From Kalmusia sp. IMI 367209 (lineage: Eukaryota; Ascomycota; Dothideomycetes; Pleosporales; Didymosphaeriaceae): a DNA stretch of 64,000 nucleotides. Each line of letters opens with the position of its first letter. Position 1 is the first letter of the stretch. Positions 25,700 through 38,445 of this stretch are shown here, piece after piece. The translations under genes were made by a program, and so were the position numbers. The notes beneath the pieces are model-generated. The model saw only the letters and a program-made list of their open reading frames with translations. It was not told the origin of the DNA and made no database searches. The stretch spans positions 992,001 to 1,056,000 of the forward strand of contig JAPEUQ010000006.1 in assembly GCA_027946365.1 (NCBI GenBank), given 5' to 3'.

Positions 25700-26500
25700 T
25701 TAATGTGCGTAGCTGTATGATTTGCGAGGGGGGAGCTTTACATGAGCATCGCTAGGGGGATATGCGTGGGGTGGAGGAATCTCCATCGAGTTCATGAGCT
25801 GGTAACCGCTCGCGAAGGGGTTGGCAATGTCGTCTTCCTGATAGTACTCGGACTTCATCGGCGGGGCCAAACTAGGCAGCGTCGAATGGTAGGCGGCGGA
25901 CAGCGGTGGCAGATAGGCGTAGGTGGTCATCTCGGGGGAAATGGTTGTCGGTATTGAGTGGTAGGGCGCGGTGGTGGTGTAAGGAACCGGGTACGCGGCC
26001 GATTCAGGCGTGGGGTACGCGCTGTAGGAGAAGGGCGGAGGGGAGGTCGACAGCTGGCGGTCTGTGTATTGATGGGAGAACATGCCCCTCTCTTCGTAGC
26101 CCTGGATCTCCGGAGTTCGCCGGCTGAAGTCTGATTCAGACGAAGCAGGCGAAGGGAATGGCTGGCGGGGAGAGCGCTGTGTGGGTTGGAGCTCTGCGGG
26201 CTTCTGTTCTGGCGAGGCTGAGCTCGAAGCAGCACGGCGCTCGAGGTCTTCGAGCCTCTTCTTGAGCTTCTTGCGGTAGTTGCCTGCCCACGATCAGTGA
26301 CGTGCGGTGGGGACGGAGAGGCGGGGAAACTCACGCTGAGCAATGCGGTTCTGTATCCTTCGGCGCTCCGCAAGGTCTGAGATCTTGGTCCAGTCCTCGT
26401 TGGGGTTGGCCGAGGCGGAGAAGGCACTCGAGGTGCCCGAGTATCTGTGAGTGGGTGCTGCCGGAGCAGCGGCGTACTGGTAACCAGCGTGCCTGTGCAT
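25700..26500 (-). CDS. bZIP transcription factor (fungal AP-1/YAP-like basic region)
   Basis: Two exons (26500-26335 and 26283-25700), separated by a 51-nt intron inside the basic region, give 249 residues. The join yields ERRRIQNRIAQRNYRKKLK at about residues 44-62. This contains the NxxAQxxYR DNA-contact pattern of Pap1/Yap-type fungal bZIPs. The zipper is short (KKRLEDLERRA). The rest is Ser/Pro/Tyr-rich and looks like a disordered activation region, with PPPFSYSAYPTPE and a C-terminal SYSYAH. Targets are unknown. The start follows a (CAC)n tract in the sense strand that would otherwise encode poly-Thr in frame, so the ATG just after it is chosen. It is tandem with ORC1. Confidence 0.85.
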
Positions 26501-26521
26501 GGTGGTGGTGGTGGTGGTGGT
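26499..26521. repeat. (TGG)n microsatellite at the bZIP start codon
   Basis: About seven TGG units on the plus strand (CAC in the sense of the bZIP gene) end directly at its start codon. The tract is in the 5' leader and in frame, so length changes would not break the gene. Confidence 0.7.
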
Positions 26522-27497
26522 GTGTGTTGAAGAAGAGGAAGAGGGGTGAAGAGGGGTAAAGGAGCACGAGGGACCCGAGTGATGGGTGGTGAATGTGTTG
26601 GAGGAAGGTGTGACCTTTGGGGGAGGAGCAGCTCTCTGGACGGTGGGACGGCGTATTATGTATACAGGATCGAGGAGCATGTGCCATAAATATGGACGAC
26701 CTCTCCTCCAGAGAATGGACCCCTGCCGGCGTCCAAGCTTGGAGCTGCGCAGTGTTAAGGCCGGCTCGCGCTTCAGCAACGCCCTATGGGCTCCGCCCTG
26801 TGCATCCATTTTGGGATAACCGTGCTCGGCCGCGAGGACCCAAACTCCACCGCCAGGGTGTCCTGCAGGTTGGCGGGCATCCCACCGCCTCCAGCCCTAT
26901 ACCCACGCTAGCATGGGGGTCCCAAATTTACCAACCGCAGGCTGCGAAGCCCGCGCCCCGGCCCAACGCTCGCCCGCTAGACAGCTTCGGCGCGGTTTTG
27001 AAAGAATGGCGGGAGCGGTCAGCGTGAAGGCACCACGGCGCCGCCAGGGCCCTAGCGCCCACCGCGCTGGGACGAGGGAATGCGCGCGCGGCGTCGGAAG
27101 CACAGCGACCTGCCGTCGACTCGTCCTAGACTCCGCAACGTTCCGCAACGACGCATTCCGGACGCCCTCAGCTCTGCGCGCCGCGGCGGACCACACGGAA
27201 CCACGTCGACGCTTGCACGCACACGCGACGCTCGATCGAGGGACACGTCTCTTTCGCGCGAGCCCGGCCGCCTGCCGTCGACCTGCCGCCGACCCGTTGC
27301 TTGCTGGCCGCGAGACGCCTTGGGGGCCGGCGCAAAGCCTACCGCTTTGGTCTAGCAGACGGCATCGCCCACCAGCGACGCTCGCTGCTCGCTTCTCGCA
27401 TGGGGAGGGGAGGGGGGAGACGATCGTGGGTCTTTCTAATCCGGCGGGCTCGATTCCGCCCTGGCCAAACCATCGCCCGCGGATGGCGGGTCGGTCG

Positions 27498-27525
27498 CCA
27501 GGTTTGCCAGGTTTGCCAGGCTGAC
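27498..27525. repeat. Three-copy tandem repeat of CCAGGTTTG-like unit
   Basis: The nine-base unit GCCAGGTTT recurs three times in a row inside the GC-rich island. It is short and non-coding. Confidence 0.6.
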
Positions 27526-27639
27526 GCGCATCTCGGAACCCACGCGTGCACGCTCGCTGAGAGACCACCGCTTCCACGGGGAGCCGCACACCGCAACCAC
27601 ACGCGGACGGCCAGCTCGAGGGGATTCCAAATCGTCACC

Positions 27640-27688
27640 GAGCAGAGCAGAGCAGAGCAGAGCAGAGCAGCGCAGCGCAGCGCAGCGA
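27640..27688. repeat. AGCAG / CGCAG pentanucleotide tandem repeat
   Basis: About six copies of AGCAG change into about four copies of CGCAG, giving a 50-bp pentanucleotide array at the 3' edge of the GC-rich island. No coding role is apparent. Confidence 0.75.
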
Positions 27689-30600
27689 CGCTGGCGAACG
27701 GCGGCGGTTGATTTGCTTCCGCAGCGGGGCGGCTCTTGCAGATTCTGGGAACTGCTCACAGCTTTCTCCTCTTGGGGCATAGGCTGCTTGGTAAGGTCCT
27801 AATTATACGACTCCACCATTCACCTCCCCCCCCTCTCTCCGCGCCTTATCTCCAACCGCCGTCCGAGCCACAGTTGAGCCTCCCACCATGGGTGCCGCAA
27901 ACAAGCATCTGACAGCGCCAGCCCTACGAGGCAGCGAACGCCCACGCTGCCACGCTGCCACGCTCCCGTCCCCGTAAGCACCTTCGCAACTGTCGGTGAG
28001 TGCAATTTTACTCAAACGAGCCTGGCGCCATCAACGGCGAAGCTTATCCGTGTGACGTTCGTTGCACTTGACGGCCTCGCCAGTGTGCGAGTGTGCGCCG
28101 AGTGCTCAGAGCAACACCAAGGGAACATGTGTGTAAATGCAGCTTGTCCGTTCGGAGACATTGGTTCGGATACTTTGGCTTCGCAACCATGTGCGGCGCG
28201 GCCCTAGTAATTTCTCAACCGCCCCTGCCCATCAATGCAGTTCAACTGGACCATTATGTTGTCTAGATAATGCACTAGCACATCTACACGCCGGGAGCGT
28301 GCTTCCTTGGCCGACGCCAGCATCGTTGTTCGAGAGAGACCAAGTTTGGGGCCAAAAGTCCTGGATAAACGGGCTAGCCAATCAGAGCCCGTTGGTCATG
28401 TGGGCAGGCCAGCCACGCCCTAGGCAGGGTCTTGTCCACATTGTTTGCCGTTAAAAGTATAATTCCTACGACCACGCGTCAGGCACCCTGTGCGTGGGCA
28501 AATGCAATTTCAGGAAGTTTCGAGAACCGCATGCTTCGTCGCAAGGCGGTCCCGAACATGGTTGCCCATTCGTCTAGATAGGGCCTCGTACTCGGTTCTT
28601 ATTGATCGTCGAGCACAGTGACGTTCAACGAGGCACACATGTAGAGGTCACGTGCAATCACCTACACTTGGTGACCAGGCTATGCCGGCAACCATCGGCG
28701 CCCCTTTTCAAACGGCTCAACTCCAACCATCTCCGCGCATTCAACTCTGCGATATCCGTTGTCTGTGGCTAGCTGGAGACTGGATTCCCATTGGCAGGGT
28801 CGCAGAGTACCCCGGCTACAAGTCTAGGCCACCGTCAGATACCCCAACGATCGGGTCGATATCTCTCCATCACTCGGTCAGCACCATAACCACAGCGCGG
28901 GTTTACGAGTCTCCACTTCACGTTCCGTGGTAACGGATGGTAGGACGAAACGCCCTAAGCGCAGACATTCACAACGATACTGCTACTAACTGACCACCTA
29001 CAGTTCGTCGTTCATCGTGCTAATCCATGATGCTTGACCTAGGGAACTTGTAGCTTTGCAGCTCTGATTCGTGGGGACCAACGAAGCCATGTGAGCGTGA
29101 TTCATCTTCTAGGGCAATGTTGCGAGCCCCTGAGACAACCGATGGGTGAATGCACTGTGCAAACGTGCGCTGGGCATTTTGCCGAAATTATGTCGCACAT
29201 TGCTACCTCTTCCCTCAAGATGAAGGATGCATGTTAGCTCAGAGGCTCCTCGTGCCCTTGTGAATGACGTAGGTGAGGCAACCTCCACATGTACACAGAC
29301 GATCCCTTCGAGGCATGGTGAGGTACAAGGGACAAGTGTACTACTTGACTAGGTACCTCACACCAGCATTTCTTCGAATCGTGTTCGATATCGAACCCAG
29401 AAGGAAAGCATTCGTACCGCTTCCGTGAGGCATGAAAGGCTCGCTATGCAGGTCAGGCGTGACTTTGACGCCATCAGGCATGCACTGGCGGCTCCGAGAC
29501 CGCAGCGAGACACCGAGCCTGATCGGAGTCTTGCGCAACGCCCCTCGCGGACTCCATGGCATCATGATGGTCTGTTGTACAGGCTCCGTCTGCAAGAGGC
29601 CACTCCGCTCAGGGTAGGATGGGCGGCGTTGACAGGTAAGCAGTGCCAGAACAGACATGGCGCATGAAGATGGTGTCTGCTCGCCTACAGTGTGCCCACT
29701 GCCCGCTTCGTTTGCAATACCTGGACCTCGCGGTGTGCCCAGCACGTCGGACACTGGCACATTTTCTACTTGCAAAGTGTGAGTGGAGACAGTGCGTAGG
29801 CGTGGCATCTTTTCACACGGTTTTTGGGCTGATGCGGTGAGGTTCGCAAGGCTGGAGGACCCGCACACGACGAGGTCATTGGCTGGGACTGGGAAGTGCA
29901 ATCTGCCGGCTGCTGGTGTACAGTTGCACGGCGCAAGATTGGTCGTCTACGGTGGAGAGACGTCGTTCCTGCCCCTTTGGGACTGGTTGGCGAAGTGCAG
30001 GTCGGCCCCTCCGGCAGCCCCAAGCAGCCCTCACCGACATGCGGAGGCAGCAACGTCTTCACTCCGCACGTATACAGTGCTCCGCAATGGGCATGGAGAT
30101 TAAATGCACAGTCACGAGTCGGTCGAACAGCGAGCTTTGCCTTTACCGATCGCGTCATCGGAGCTCCACGCTGGGTGTCATGGCCCTGCGGTATTGTATT
30201 GTGGGTATGGGTCTGCCCCGTGTCTGCAAAAACGCCTACATAGCCGCCCGGGAATATCTGCGCAGCCACCAGGACCACGACCGACATCGACACTGCGTAC
30301 ACTAGCTACGTACTCTTCACCTTTCCTGGATGCCCGCTCCAGAGCACCCAACATTCCAATTATACAGCGCTCTCTTGCGAGATGCGTCTATACGCGCGCA
30401 CCATCTCCACAGGCGCACGTCCTATTTTTAGGGTCCAAGGAGACGCTAGTCTGCTTCCGGCTACCTGCCCGGCGATGGACGACAGCACCTGGCACGAAAT
30501 TCAGCCCTATAGCCCTACACTGGGCCGACCGTTCACCACCCTTGCACGACAGCAGCACATGGACGCCTGAACCCCTTGTCGCCCCCCGCGTACCACCTCA

Positions 30601-33600
30601 ACTACCGTTTCACCGATCAGTCGACCGTCGACCGTCGATCGTGCCAAAGAGGGACATGCGCACACCGCAAATGTCAGTGTGCCGTCTTCTTTCTGTCCCC
30701 TCTTGCCTCAGCACCACGGGAAACACGGCTACTTGCAGTTTTCTCCTCAGACGATGAATCATGTAAAGTAACGAGGCTGTGAACCAGACGAGTTGCGTAC
30801 ATCTGCTTCAAGTCCCCACAAAACGTAACGGCGCTCAGAAACACGCCCGATCCCTCCCAACGCCCATGTGGTGCGAGCAGTGACAGGGGATCGCGAGGCC
30901 GGGACATGCCCAGACACATGCAACCCTCTCCAGTGATGACCGTCTACAAAATTAACGTTGCCAACTCCGCTCTACTTGCACGGAATCAGCCAAGGGACTA
31001 TGCACTCACAAACGCCCCGCAGCATGTCAAGAATCTCATTGCAGAACCGCAAGCGCCGTGTCAAGCCTTTGCCGCATCGCAGCCCACTCGAAATTACCCT
31101 GCCACTCACCATGCACTGGTAATATGGAGGTGTGTGCACGAGCGTGTCAGACCTCGTGGCATAGTTCTCGACTGACATGCTTTCGAACGGAGTCGGCCAA
31201 TCGCCGACATTGCTGCCCCTCCATCGTCACCCCATAACCCTGCAAGCTGCATGCAAGTTCCCACGCTCGGCTTTCTATCCTGGGCCGCCTTGTCGACCCA
31301 AAAATGTTTCGAAACATTCGACCAATCAAAGATACAGCTCAGCTTGGCCATGGCCCATTCTGCGTACACATGCACCCTTTCTAGGCGCCCACCTTCCAAA
31401 ACCGGCCTATACACTGTCTTCCGAGGGGTGAGGTCGTTCCACAGCCTATCTAATTCACCGATGGTGTCCGCGATCCTAGCTGAAATTGGCGAGGCAGCAT
31501 TCGTAGCCGAGAGCCCTACCGCTTACTGATGCTTTCCGAGTCCCCCTCAAGGCGTTCGCCAAGTAGGAGGAACCTCTTTCCCATCCTTTTTTCTTTTTTC
31601 GATCTTGACTGACACTGCGGGGTTTCTAGCGACTCCTTCGACAGTGGTGCCACTCAGATAGCGTCTCGAAGCGCCCGCCGTGCAACACCAAGAGCGTTTT
31701 GTTGGTGGAGACCATACAGATTATTGCATTTATTTTGGCTTGCAGCAATTTTCATACGCTTAACGAGCACTCATACACCCTCTCGGATATTCCATTCGTT
31801 GAAAATAGAAACGGTGAACGAACTCCTGCGTCGCGATGAATAACGAAGACCGATCGGCCTCGTATGTGTCCTTTACAAGGTGCCCTTAGCGAACTGAGGT
31901 CTCAGCCCTATGCACAGTCCAACAGCATGTACCCACAATCACTACCCTCGCTGAATGCGCCAATGTTGGACTTCGAACTGCGTTGCTCCAGAGCCTTGAG
32001 ATTATGCCATGGGCTGATCATGCAGAGTCTATCGAACATCAGTGAACCGAGTCGGACTGCTTTGAGTGAAAGGCCTAAATCGCTCTGTAGCCTCCGTATT
32101 CATTGATCGATGATTAGAAGAAGCATTCTAGTGCTAAAGTCCACAATTTCAAAGTACGGATAGCCAATGGCTCGCTTACTTCTTCTGCTCATGTCGTCGA
32201 CTTTACCACGCACACTACGTTATCAGCCGCACCTCCGTCTCCTATTATCTACTCAACTTGGTACGAGATGACGTAGTTGTTGCATCGCGCAACTAGCCTT
32301 GATCACGATCCTCATAGGCGTTTGCAGTGGCTTATTTCGACATAAGCATGCGTTATGTTATCTTTGGCACGCATTACAGTTATTCTAGGCTGATTTGATG
32401 GGTATCTACAGCGGCTGAGTATCCCCGCGAGGCATTCTACACTAATGCTTCACCTCAGGTCTTCCGATGCGGGGCGTATAATCAACGTCGGACAGTATGG
32501 ATCTGGATGCTGATGCCGACTGGAGGTGTGGAGATTGCACTAGAAGCACAGACCAGCTCATCTAGTACCAAGGAGTCCCCCGATGCTCAAGGATGTGGAG
32601 AGACGAAAGATTTCCTATCAAGGCTCACAACGACATGGCCCTTATCGTACGAATGCTCACCGTTCACCATCCGCGGCTCTTAGGCCGTAGGCCTTGCAGT
32701 TGTTATAGCCTAAAGAGTATTAGGGACATGCACAGACAACTGCAAACTTAGAGTGTAACCGGAAAAGCAGCATCTCTATGGTAAGCCTCTGGGCTCTGGA
32801 AAAATTTCCGAGTGCTGTCGAGACAATTCATTACGGTTGTACTCGGCATTCCTTACAAATAATGCGGTAGCAAGCCTATCGGAGACTTTGTCTCACAGCC
32901 CGGAGTCCAAGGCCTCGGATTCAAAAAGATGGCTCACTTACGACCCGAATGACCAAATTGTCGGCCCCATATCATTCATCCATTGCCTCGAGTTTCGAAC
33001 TATCGTGCCTCCTACGTCGGTAGCTTTCGCAATGCGTATTTTGCGGCCTTCGGGCCTCCCACGCTATATCTCATCCTCATGGCATCATCACCTTCGTAGG
33101 AGGCGAAAGGGAGGCTAAACAACGTGTTGATTTCTAGTATATCCAATCAGGAAGAATATCCCCAGAATTTCTCCTTTTCGATTCATCCTCAGATAAAGTC
33201 GAGACATTGCTATCTGCAAGCTGGCGCACCCTCGTACAACAAGCATGCATGGATGAAGGCACGCCTGAAAGACGACAGCACGCCCTACATGTACAACCAT
33301 TGGGAGTATGAGATAAAGCTATCGCATTTCAAAGCATCCCCATAGTCCAGGTTCCGTAGTCTGTGACAGCTTTCGTCATTAGGGGGCATTGCAGCATTGT
33401 TCTTTACCGTTCCTCGAATGGGAAGGTCGACGCACAAAGAGTGGTATCGCGCCGCCACGCGCCATCGCCCGTCCAAAGCTTGAACCCATCTTCGAAACAT
33501 GGTTCTGTGTTGGCATCGTTAGTGTAGCGCAGGAGACGGCCCAAAGTCAACCACGCAGGAAGAGTCACGTGTCAGGAGACGAGTGGCTGAGAGTGTGGCA

Positions 33601-36600
33601 CGGCTGAGACTAGCGGCTACCTCGTTCCTCGCACAAAAATCTCTCCAGTTTTCTATTCTTGGCCGCTGCAATGTTGACTCGGTGCGCATGCTACAGAAGC
33701 TGCGGATGCATTTTTGACGGCGGTGTTTCAACAGTGAATACGTTTCAGGTAAAAAGGTCAGTTGTGCTGCGAGACACAGGTCGGGATAAACGCCCAGTTC
33801 TCGTACGTGTTTGCCTCGTAAACTTTGGGGTCTGTCCTACAAAACATCTCGTCGGGAATGTGATCGACCCTAGCGGCTAGCGGCGGACACCGCGTTAGTC
33901 TTCAGCTTTTGACCTTCTCTATGGTGAAGCCATCATCCCTCGGGCTGTTTTCACATGAGAATGGTATCACCAGCGTCAGTCCAACAAAGTTTCTAAACGT
34001 TATGATTCGATGCCGCGAGCTAACTTAGCTATTAAATGATATACGCCGAGGATTCGAACCCAGTGCCTTTGAACAGATACCTCTGCTTAGACACTCCACA
34101 TACGTCGAGGCGAGCGAGCGAATGGACGCGCAACAGAAACGCATCCCAGCTATTCGCCCAGCCACAACATCCCCCACGGCCCGTCGCAACGCATGCCCGA
34201 ATGGGTAACCGTTGCGCGCGAAGGGACGCAAATACGCCTCATTGATTTGCCCATTTTCGAAACAACATTTGGGCAAGCAAAAGCGCGCGAAACAAAGCGC
34301 CCCAAGAACGGAGGCAAAGCCTTTAACAAAGTATTAAGAGTAAACGAATGCATGCGGATGATGTCACGAGTAGAAGAGTGCGCTTACGCACCCTGAGGGT
34401 CTCGCTTCCCCGGATCTACCCATCTCACCTCGGCAGCTTGTGTTTGACGAGCTTATGCTGCGCGAAGTAGCATAGGGCTGGAAGAGAGTTCTGACACGTC
34501 CGCTCCGCATGGTGTTTGGTAGACCATTGAAACGTCGAACGTCAACAGCACACGCACGTCGGGTCAATACTACATTGTACGATAACACTCAATAGCCTTT
34601 TTACTATGACTCTCTATCAGGGTTCGCCGCTAGCGCGCCGGATGTTACGGAGAGCAGGTGGTGAGTCACGTTGAGTTGGCCATGCCCATCCGGAAAGATA
34701 TGGGATGATCATCACCATTGCACTACACCCGCACTCAGCCCCCCGCGTCATTCGACACCGCTGTTGCTTGTGTAAGGTAGCCTTCCGCCACGTCCGGTTT
34801 CACCGTAGGCTTTCTCGGTGAGAGCCTCGCCAGTGCGTTTGAGCTGGGTCGGCCTGCGGCCATCATTATGTGCGAGACGCCCGAGGCCGAGAGGACAGCA
34901 TTTCCCTGCCGGTGTTTCGTCTTCGAAGTCTAGAAGTACCGCGCCAACGACGATCAGCAACAATAGCATAACCATCAATGGCCAGCTGACTCTTCGGACC
35001 AGCACTGTAGCACAGCTCTAGGGTATATTACAGTGATGTGACATTGGCGTTTATTCACTCCTCAGGTCACAAAAGCCATACTTCAACTGAGCGGATCCTG
35101 ATAAACAAGCCCCTGACCCTGCTTCTCTCCAATCTTTGGGGATATCCATCCGCTTCTCTCAGTATCATGCTTCAATCAGTAATCTGCTAGGGGTTTTTCC
35201 CCATTAACCAAGTGACCATGACCCCGGGTGTCTACTCGAAGGATCTAGCCCCTGTCTAATTCTACGAAAATGCTTGAAACGAACAGCGATCACTTACCTA
35301 GACTCGTCTCCAGCTCTGGCCTATTGTTCGTTCAACCAAGCGACAAATCGACCATGGTAAAACACACGAGGGCAGGAGCATCACGCCTGTATGATGAGGA
35401 ATCTTCTGTGCGAAGGCATCATCTGGACACTGTTCCTTTCATCTCCTCTCCACGCAGAGATCGTCATAGTACGGACTTTTTGGCCTCCAGCATCGCAGAA
35501 TACTTGGCCTGTCCAGCAAGATACAAGGCGCAACATCGGCCCTTCTGTGCTCCGCGGACATTTGACCTACCCGACTATCACTGTTGATGTCTACTATCAC
35601 ACAACCAGCAACGTTTGATGCGCAGCTGGGTTCAACGTTCGAAGGGAGCGCAAAGAGGTAAATGCTCTGCGCTATTCCTTCCGCAAGTCTTGTCGCCGGC
35701 CGGGCGTGTTCGTCCGTCGTTCATTAGCTTGTTTTCGACGAGGTTTGGTATCAAGCTGAGCATGGCTGTCGCATGAATGTGACCGGAAGGAGAAAAGCTA
35801 TTCGACAGATACCTGGAACCTTGTCGCAACGTCGACCGGTCTGCGCGCAGGATCGAAAAGGCAAAAAGGCACATGATGGCGGTCGTGCGACGCACCAGAA
35901 GCATTGCACAATCACGGCCTGGCATGGGAGACAAGGAATTCCGACTGCGTGCGTGGCGGTCAGGGACGGGAAGAGCGGGGCCAGGTGCTTGCCAATCACC
36001 GCCCCTTCAGCTTCTGGAAGCTGAGCGGCTGCGTTGGAGGCTTCCACGCCCTCTCCGTATGCCCTCAGAAACACGTCCACGCAAACCTCCAACCGCGTTT
36101 CTGTTTCAAAACACGGTGCGCTCACCCCCGCACGGCTAACGAACCAACGTGGTGTCAGGCGCCCACACCTTGGGATCGCGTCGAGCCATCGTGCTCACCA
36201 ATCCATCACAAATTCAGATCCAAAGATACCTACTCGTCGCCAGCAAAAGCCGCAGCATTCGTCACGCTCAAGAACACCCAAGGACACCCCCCCCCCGTCT
36301 CTCGGCGGCCGGCCGTGTGCGCGCACCCTTCACGTCCGGGGGCCGGATCCCAGCGTATTGTATTCATGCAGCGTACGAGGCACGGAATAGCGCGAGGGCA
36401 GCAGCGCCAAGGACGAATCGACAGGGCTGAATGAAATAACCCTGCGGCACCCTCGCCGTTGGGTTTTGTCTTGCTCGCTTCGCGTCGCACACCCTCGTCT
36501 CAGGCCCGCAATCCTCAGGGAGCGCACGACGGATCGCCGACAGTGCCTGTCGATTGCGGCCCCCAGCCCACGAGCGCATCCTCTTTGCAGGTAGCGTCGC

Positions 36601-38445
36601 GTGTGCAAGGAAATGTGCTTTTCGCAGCACACCCAGAAAAGCGGAACACCGCAATTTGGCCCGAGTTCACCGCCCAGCCTGCAACTTAGTCTAATGCGGG
36701 CCGCCGCCAACAGCGTGAGTTTGGTCCACTGGCTTGGGGGAGCTGAACGAGGGCCAAGGGCTTGCCTCGCGACTTTGCCCTTTACTTGAGGGCCGAGTAC
36801 GACACACCTCCGCTCGTCTAGGATGACTTGATTCGTTTGCACCATGTCTGCCTAGCCACCCTGATTGCGGCACAGTTTGATGGGTGATGCGGCGCGATGT
36901 TACCGCAAGGTATTTTAACATTATGGGGGGACCGAACTCCATGCTCCAAAGGGTTAATACAAAGCGAAATTCGCGCTTTACACCGTGGTAGGCTAGGGCT
37001 GCGCCAAGTGCGCAGCAACACTTCGCGAGCGGTAAACTGGGATGGGAAATGGTTTTTCCCCCTTTGGGGCTTCCCTCAGGAGGGAAGCGGGGGAACTGAG
37101 CGTGCCGGGGGCGGAGTCGGTCGGCCCCGTTAAGGCACCGCGTACGCGCCCGCGCCGCAACCACGCAAATACTAGACTCTTGCGCGCCTGGTGGGGATCT
37201 GCAATGGTTCGTTTGACTGCCTCGGAGTTACTTCCAAGGTCCGTCGGATATACTGCCAGGCTTTGAGGACGCCGTGTCAAACGCCGCGCCGCAGTCGTTC
37301 GACTTGTGCGAGCGTCGCCTGGTGATGCGATACGAGTTTCGTGTACGCTTGCGGATGCGGTGTAGCTGCGATGGCTGTACGATGGGGGCATCGTGCTATA
37401 CTTCCAGATGCGAGATTACGAAGAACGCGTCCGAAAGATAGAGCACGTGCAGAGGCGGTCTTTGTCAAATTGCTCGTTTAGTGAGCGATGATTTGAGATA
37501 ATGGATAGCGCGGAGAGCGCCCGCGGCAAACCGGTATGCTTTGTAACGATTCTATAAACTTAGTCTAGCAAATTGTGCATTTCTAAGATGATCATGATTA
37601 TTCCACTTGCGACGCGCTGTGACGCCGTGCAATAGGTGAGAAATACCCGGCATGTCTACGCTCGACAACGATGCCAGACCTAGAAAGTCGCGGCATCGGT
37701 GAAGCTTTGGTCCCCATCACACAAGAGGTGTATGACAAGCTTGACACTGTTCTTGACCAATTCAAATTCCATATATCCCGAGCACCGAAAACGGTTCGGT
37801 CGTCACGATCAAATCCCCTTGCAATATCGATCATCTCATAATACATGATTACAAGATACATCAATTCGTCAAGGGAATCGACATAGGTGCCAGACAGACC
37901 AACGCAAACTGTCATTATCTCTGTACATTCGGGTCGTTGTAGGTCTTGCCCTATATGTGGCTCGCATATCTTATAGGGGTAGGTACACTTACAGCCCTCG
38001 ATGCCAGATGCGATGATGGTAAACGGAGGTACATGATTGACACATCTTCGGGCAATCTTCGAGACACGGATGATCAGGGGCGTGTGCTTCGAACCAGCGT
38101 CCAGGGTGGAAGGAAGCACTCATAGACAATATCATATTCTAAACCTCTCGTGAGCCTTTATGTTCAACGTATACAGTGACGTTTCTCTCGGAAATCAGGA
38201 GGTGCCCACTTATAAAGCTACTATTCAACTATGTCGGCTTTGAACTTCCGGATATGTTGCGATATTGTATTTGGGATACTTGATGTGTTCCTAACGTCTG
38301 CTACCCGGGCAGCTTCATTGTATACCGTTATAACCAAGCAGCAACACAGGAGCTTTACTTGACCAGCTCGAATCTAAGGACTTGACGGCAAGGCTCACAT
38401 CATACAAGTCGAGTCCCACTACGTGAGCGGAAACCATACGCTTCC

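Larger units (their letters stand above)
26522..38445. other. 12 kb gene desert with a GC-rich island
   Basis: No recognisable protein family on either strand. 26.9-27.7 kb is strongly GC-rich and carries long compositional open frames on both strands, including 26897-27589 (minus) and 26913-27524 (plus), which overlap each other and look random. 28-38 kb is near 48-50 percent GC with only short frames. Candidates I could not confirm: 30302-29341 (minus), whose first residues are hydrophobic and signal-like, and 38119-37598 (minus, 173 codons). A minus-strand GGTTCGAATCC at about 34045-34055 resembles a tRNA B box without a complete tRNA fold. A run of ten C lies near 36288-36297. Confidence 0.5.

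Noticed and set aside
26897..27589. Long open frames on both strands of the GC-rich island
   Set aside because: They overlap each other, are Arg/Ala/Pro-rich, lack domains and follow from high GC with few stop codons.
34036..34110. Possible tRNA (Leu/Ser-like) on the minus strand
   Set aside because: The B box GGTTCGAATCC and a TCTAAGC word are present, but the T stem has mismatches and no acceptor stem pairs.
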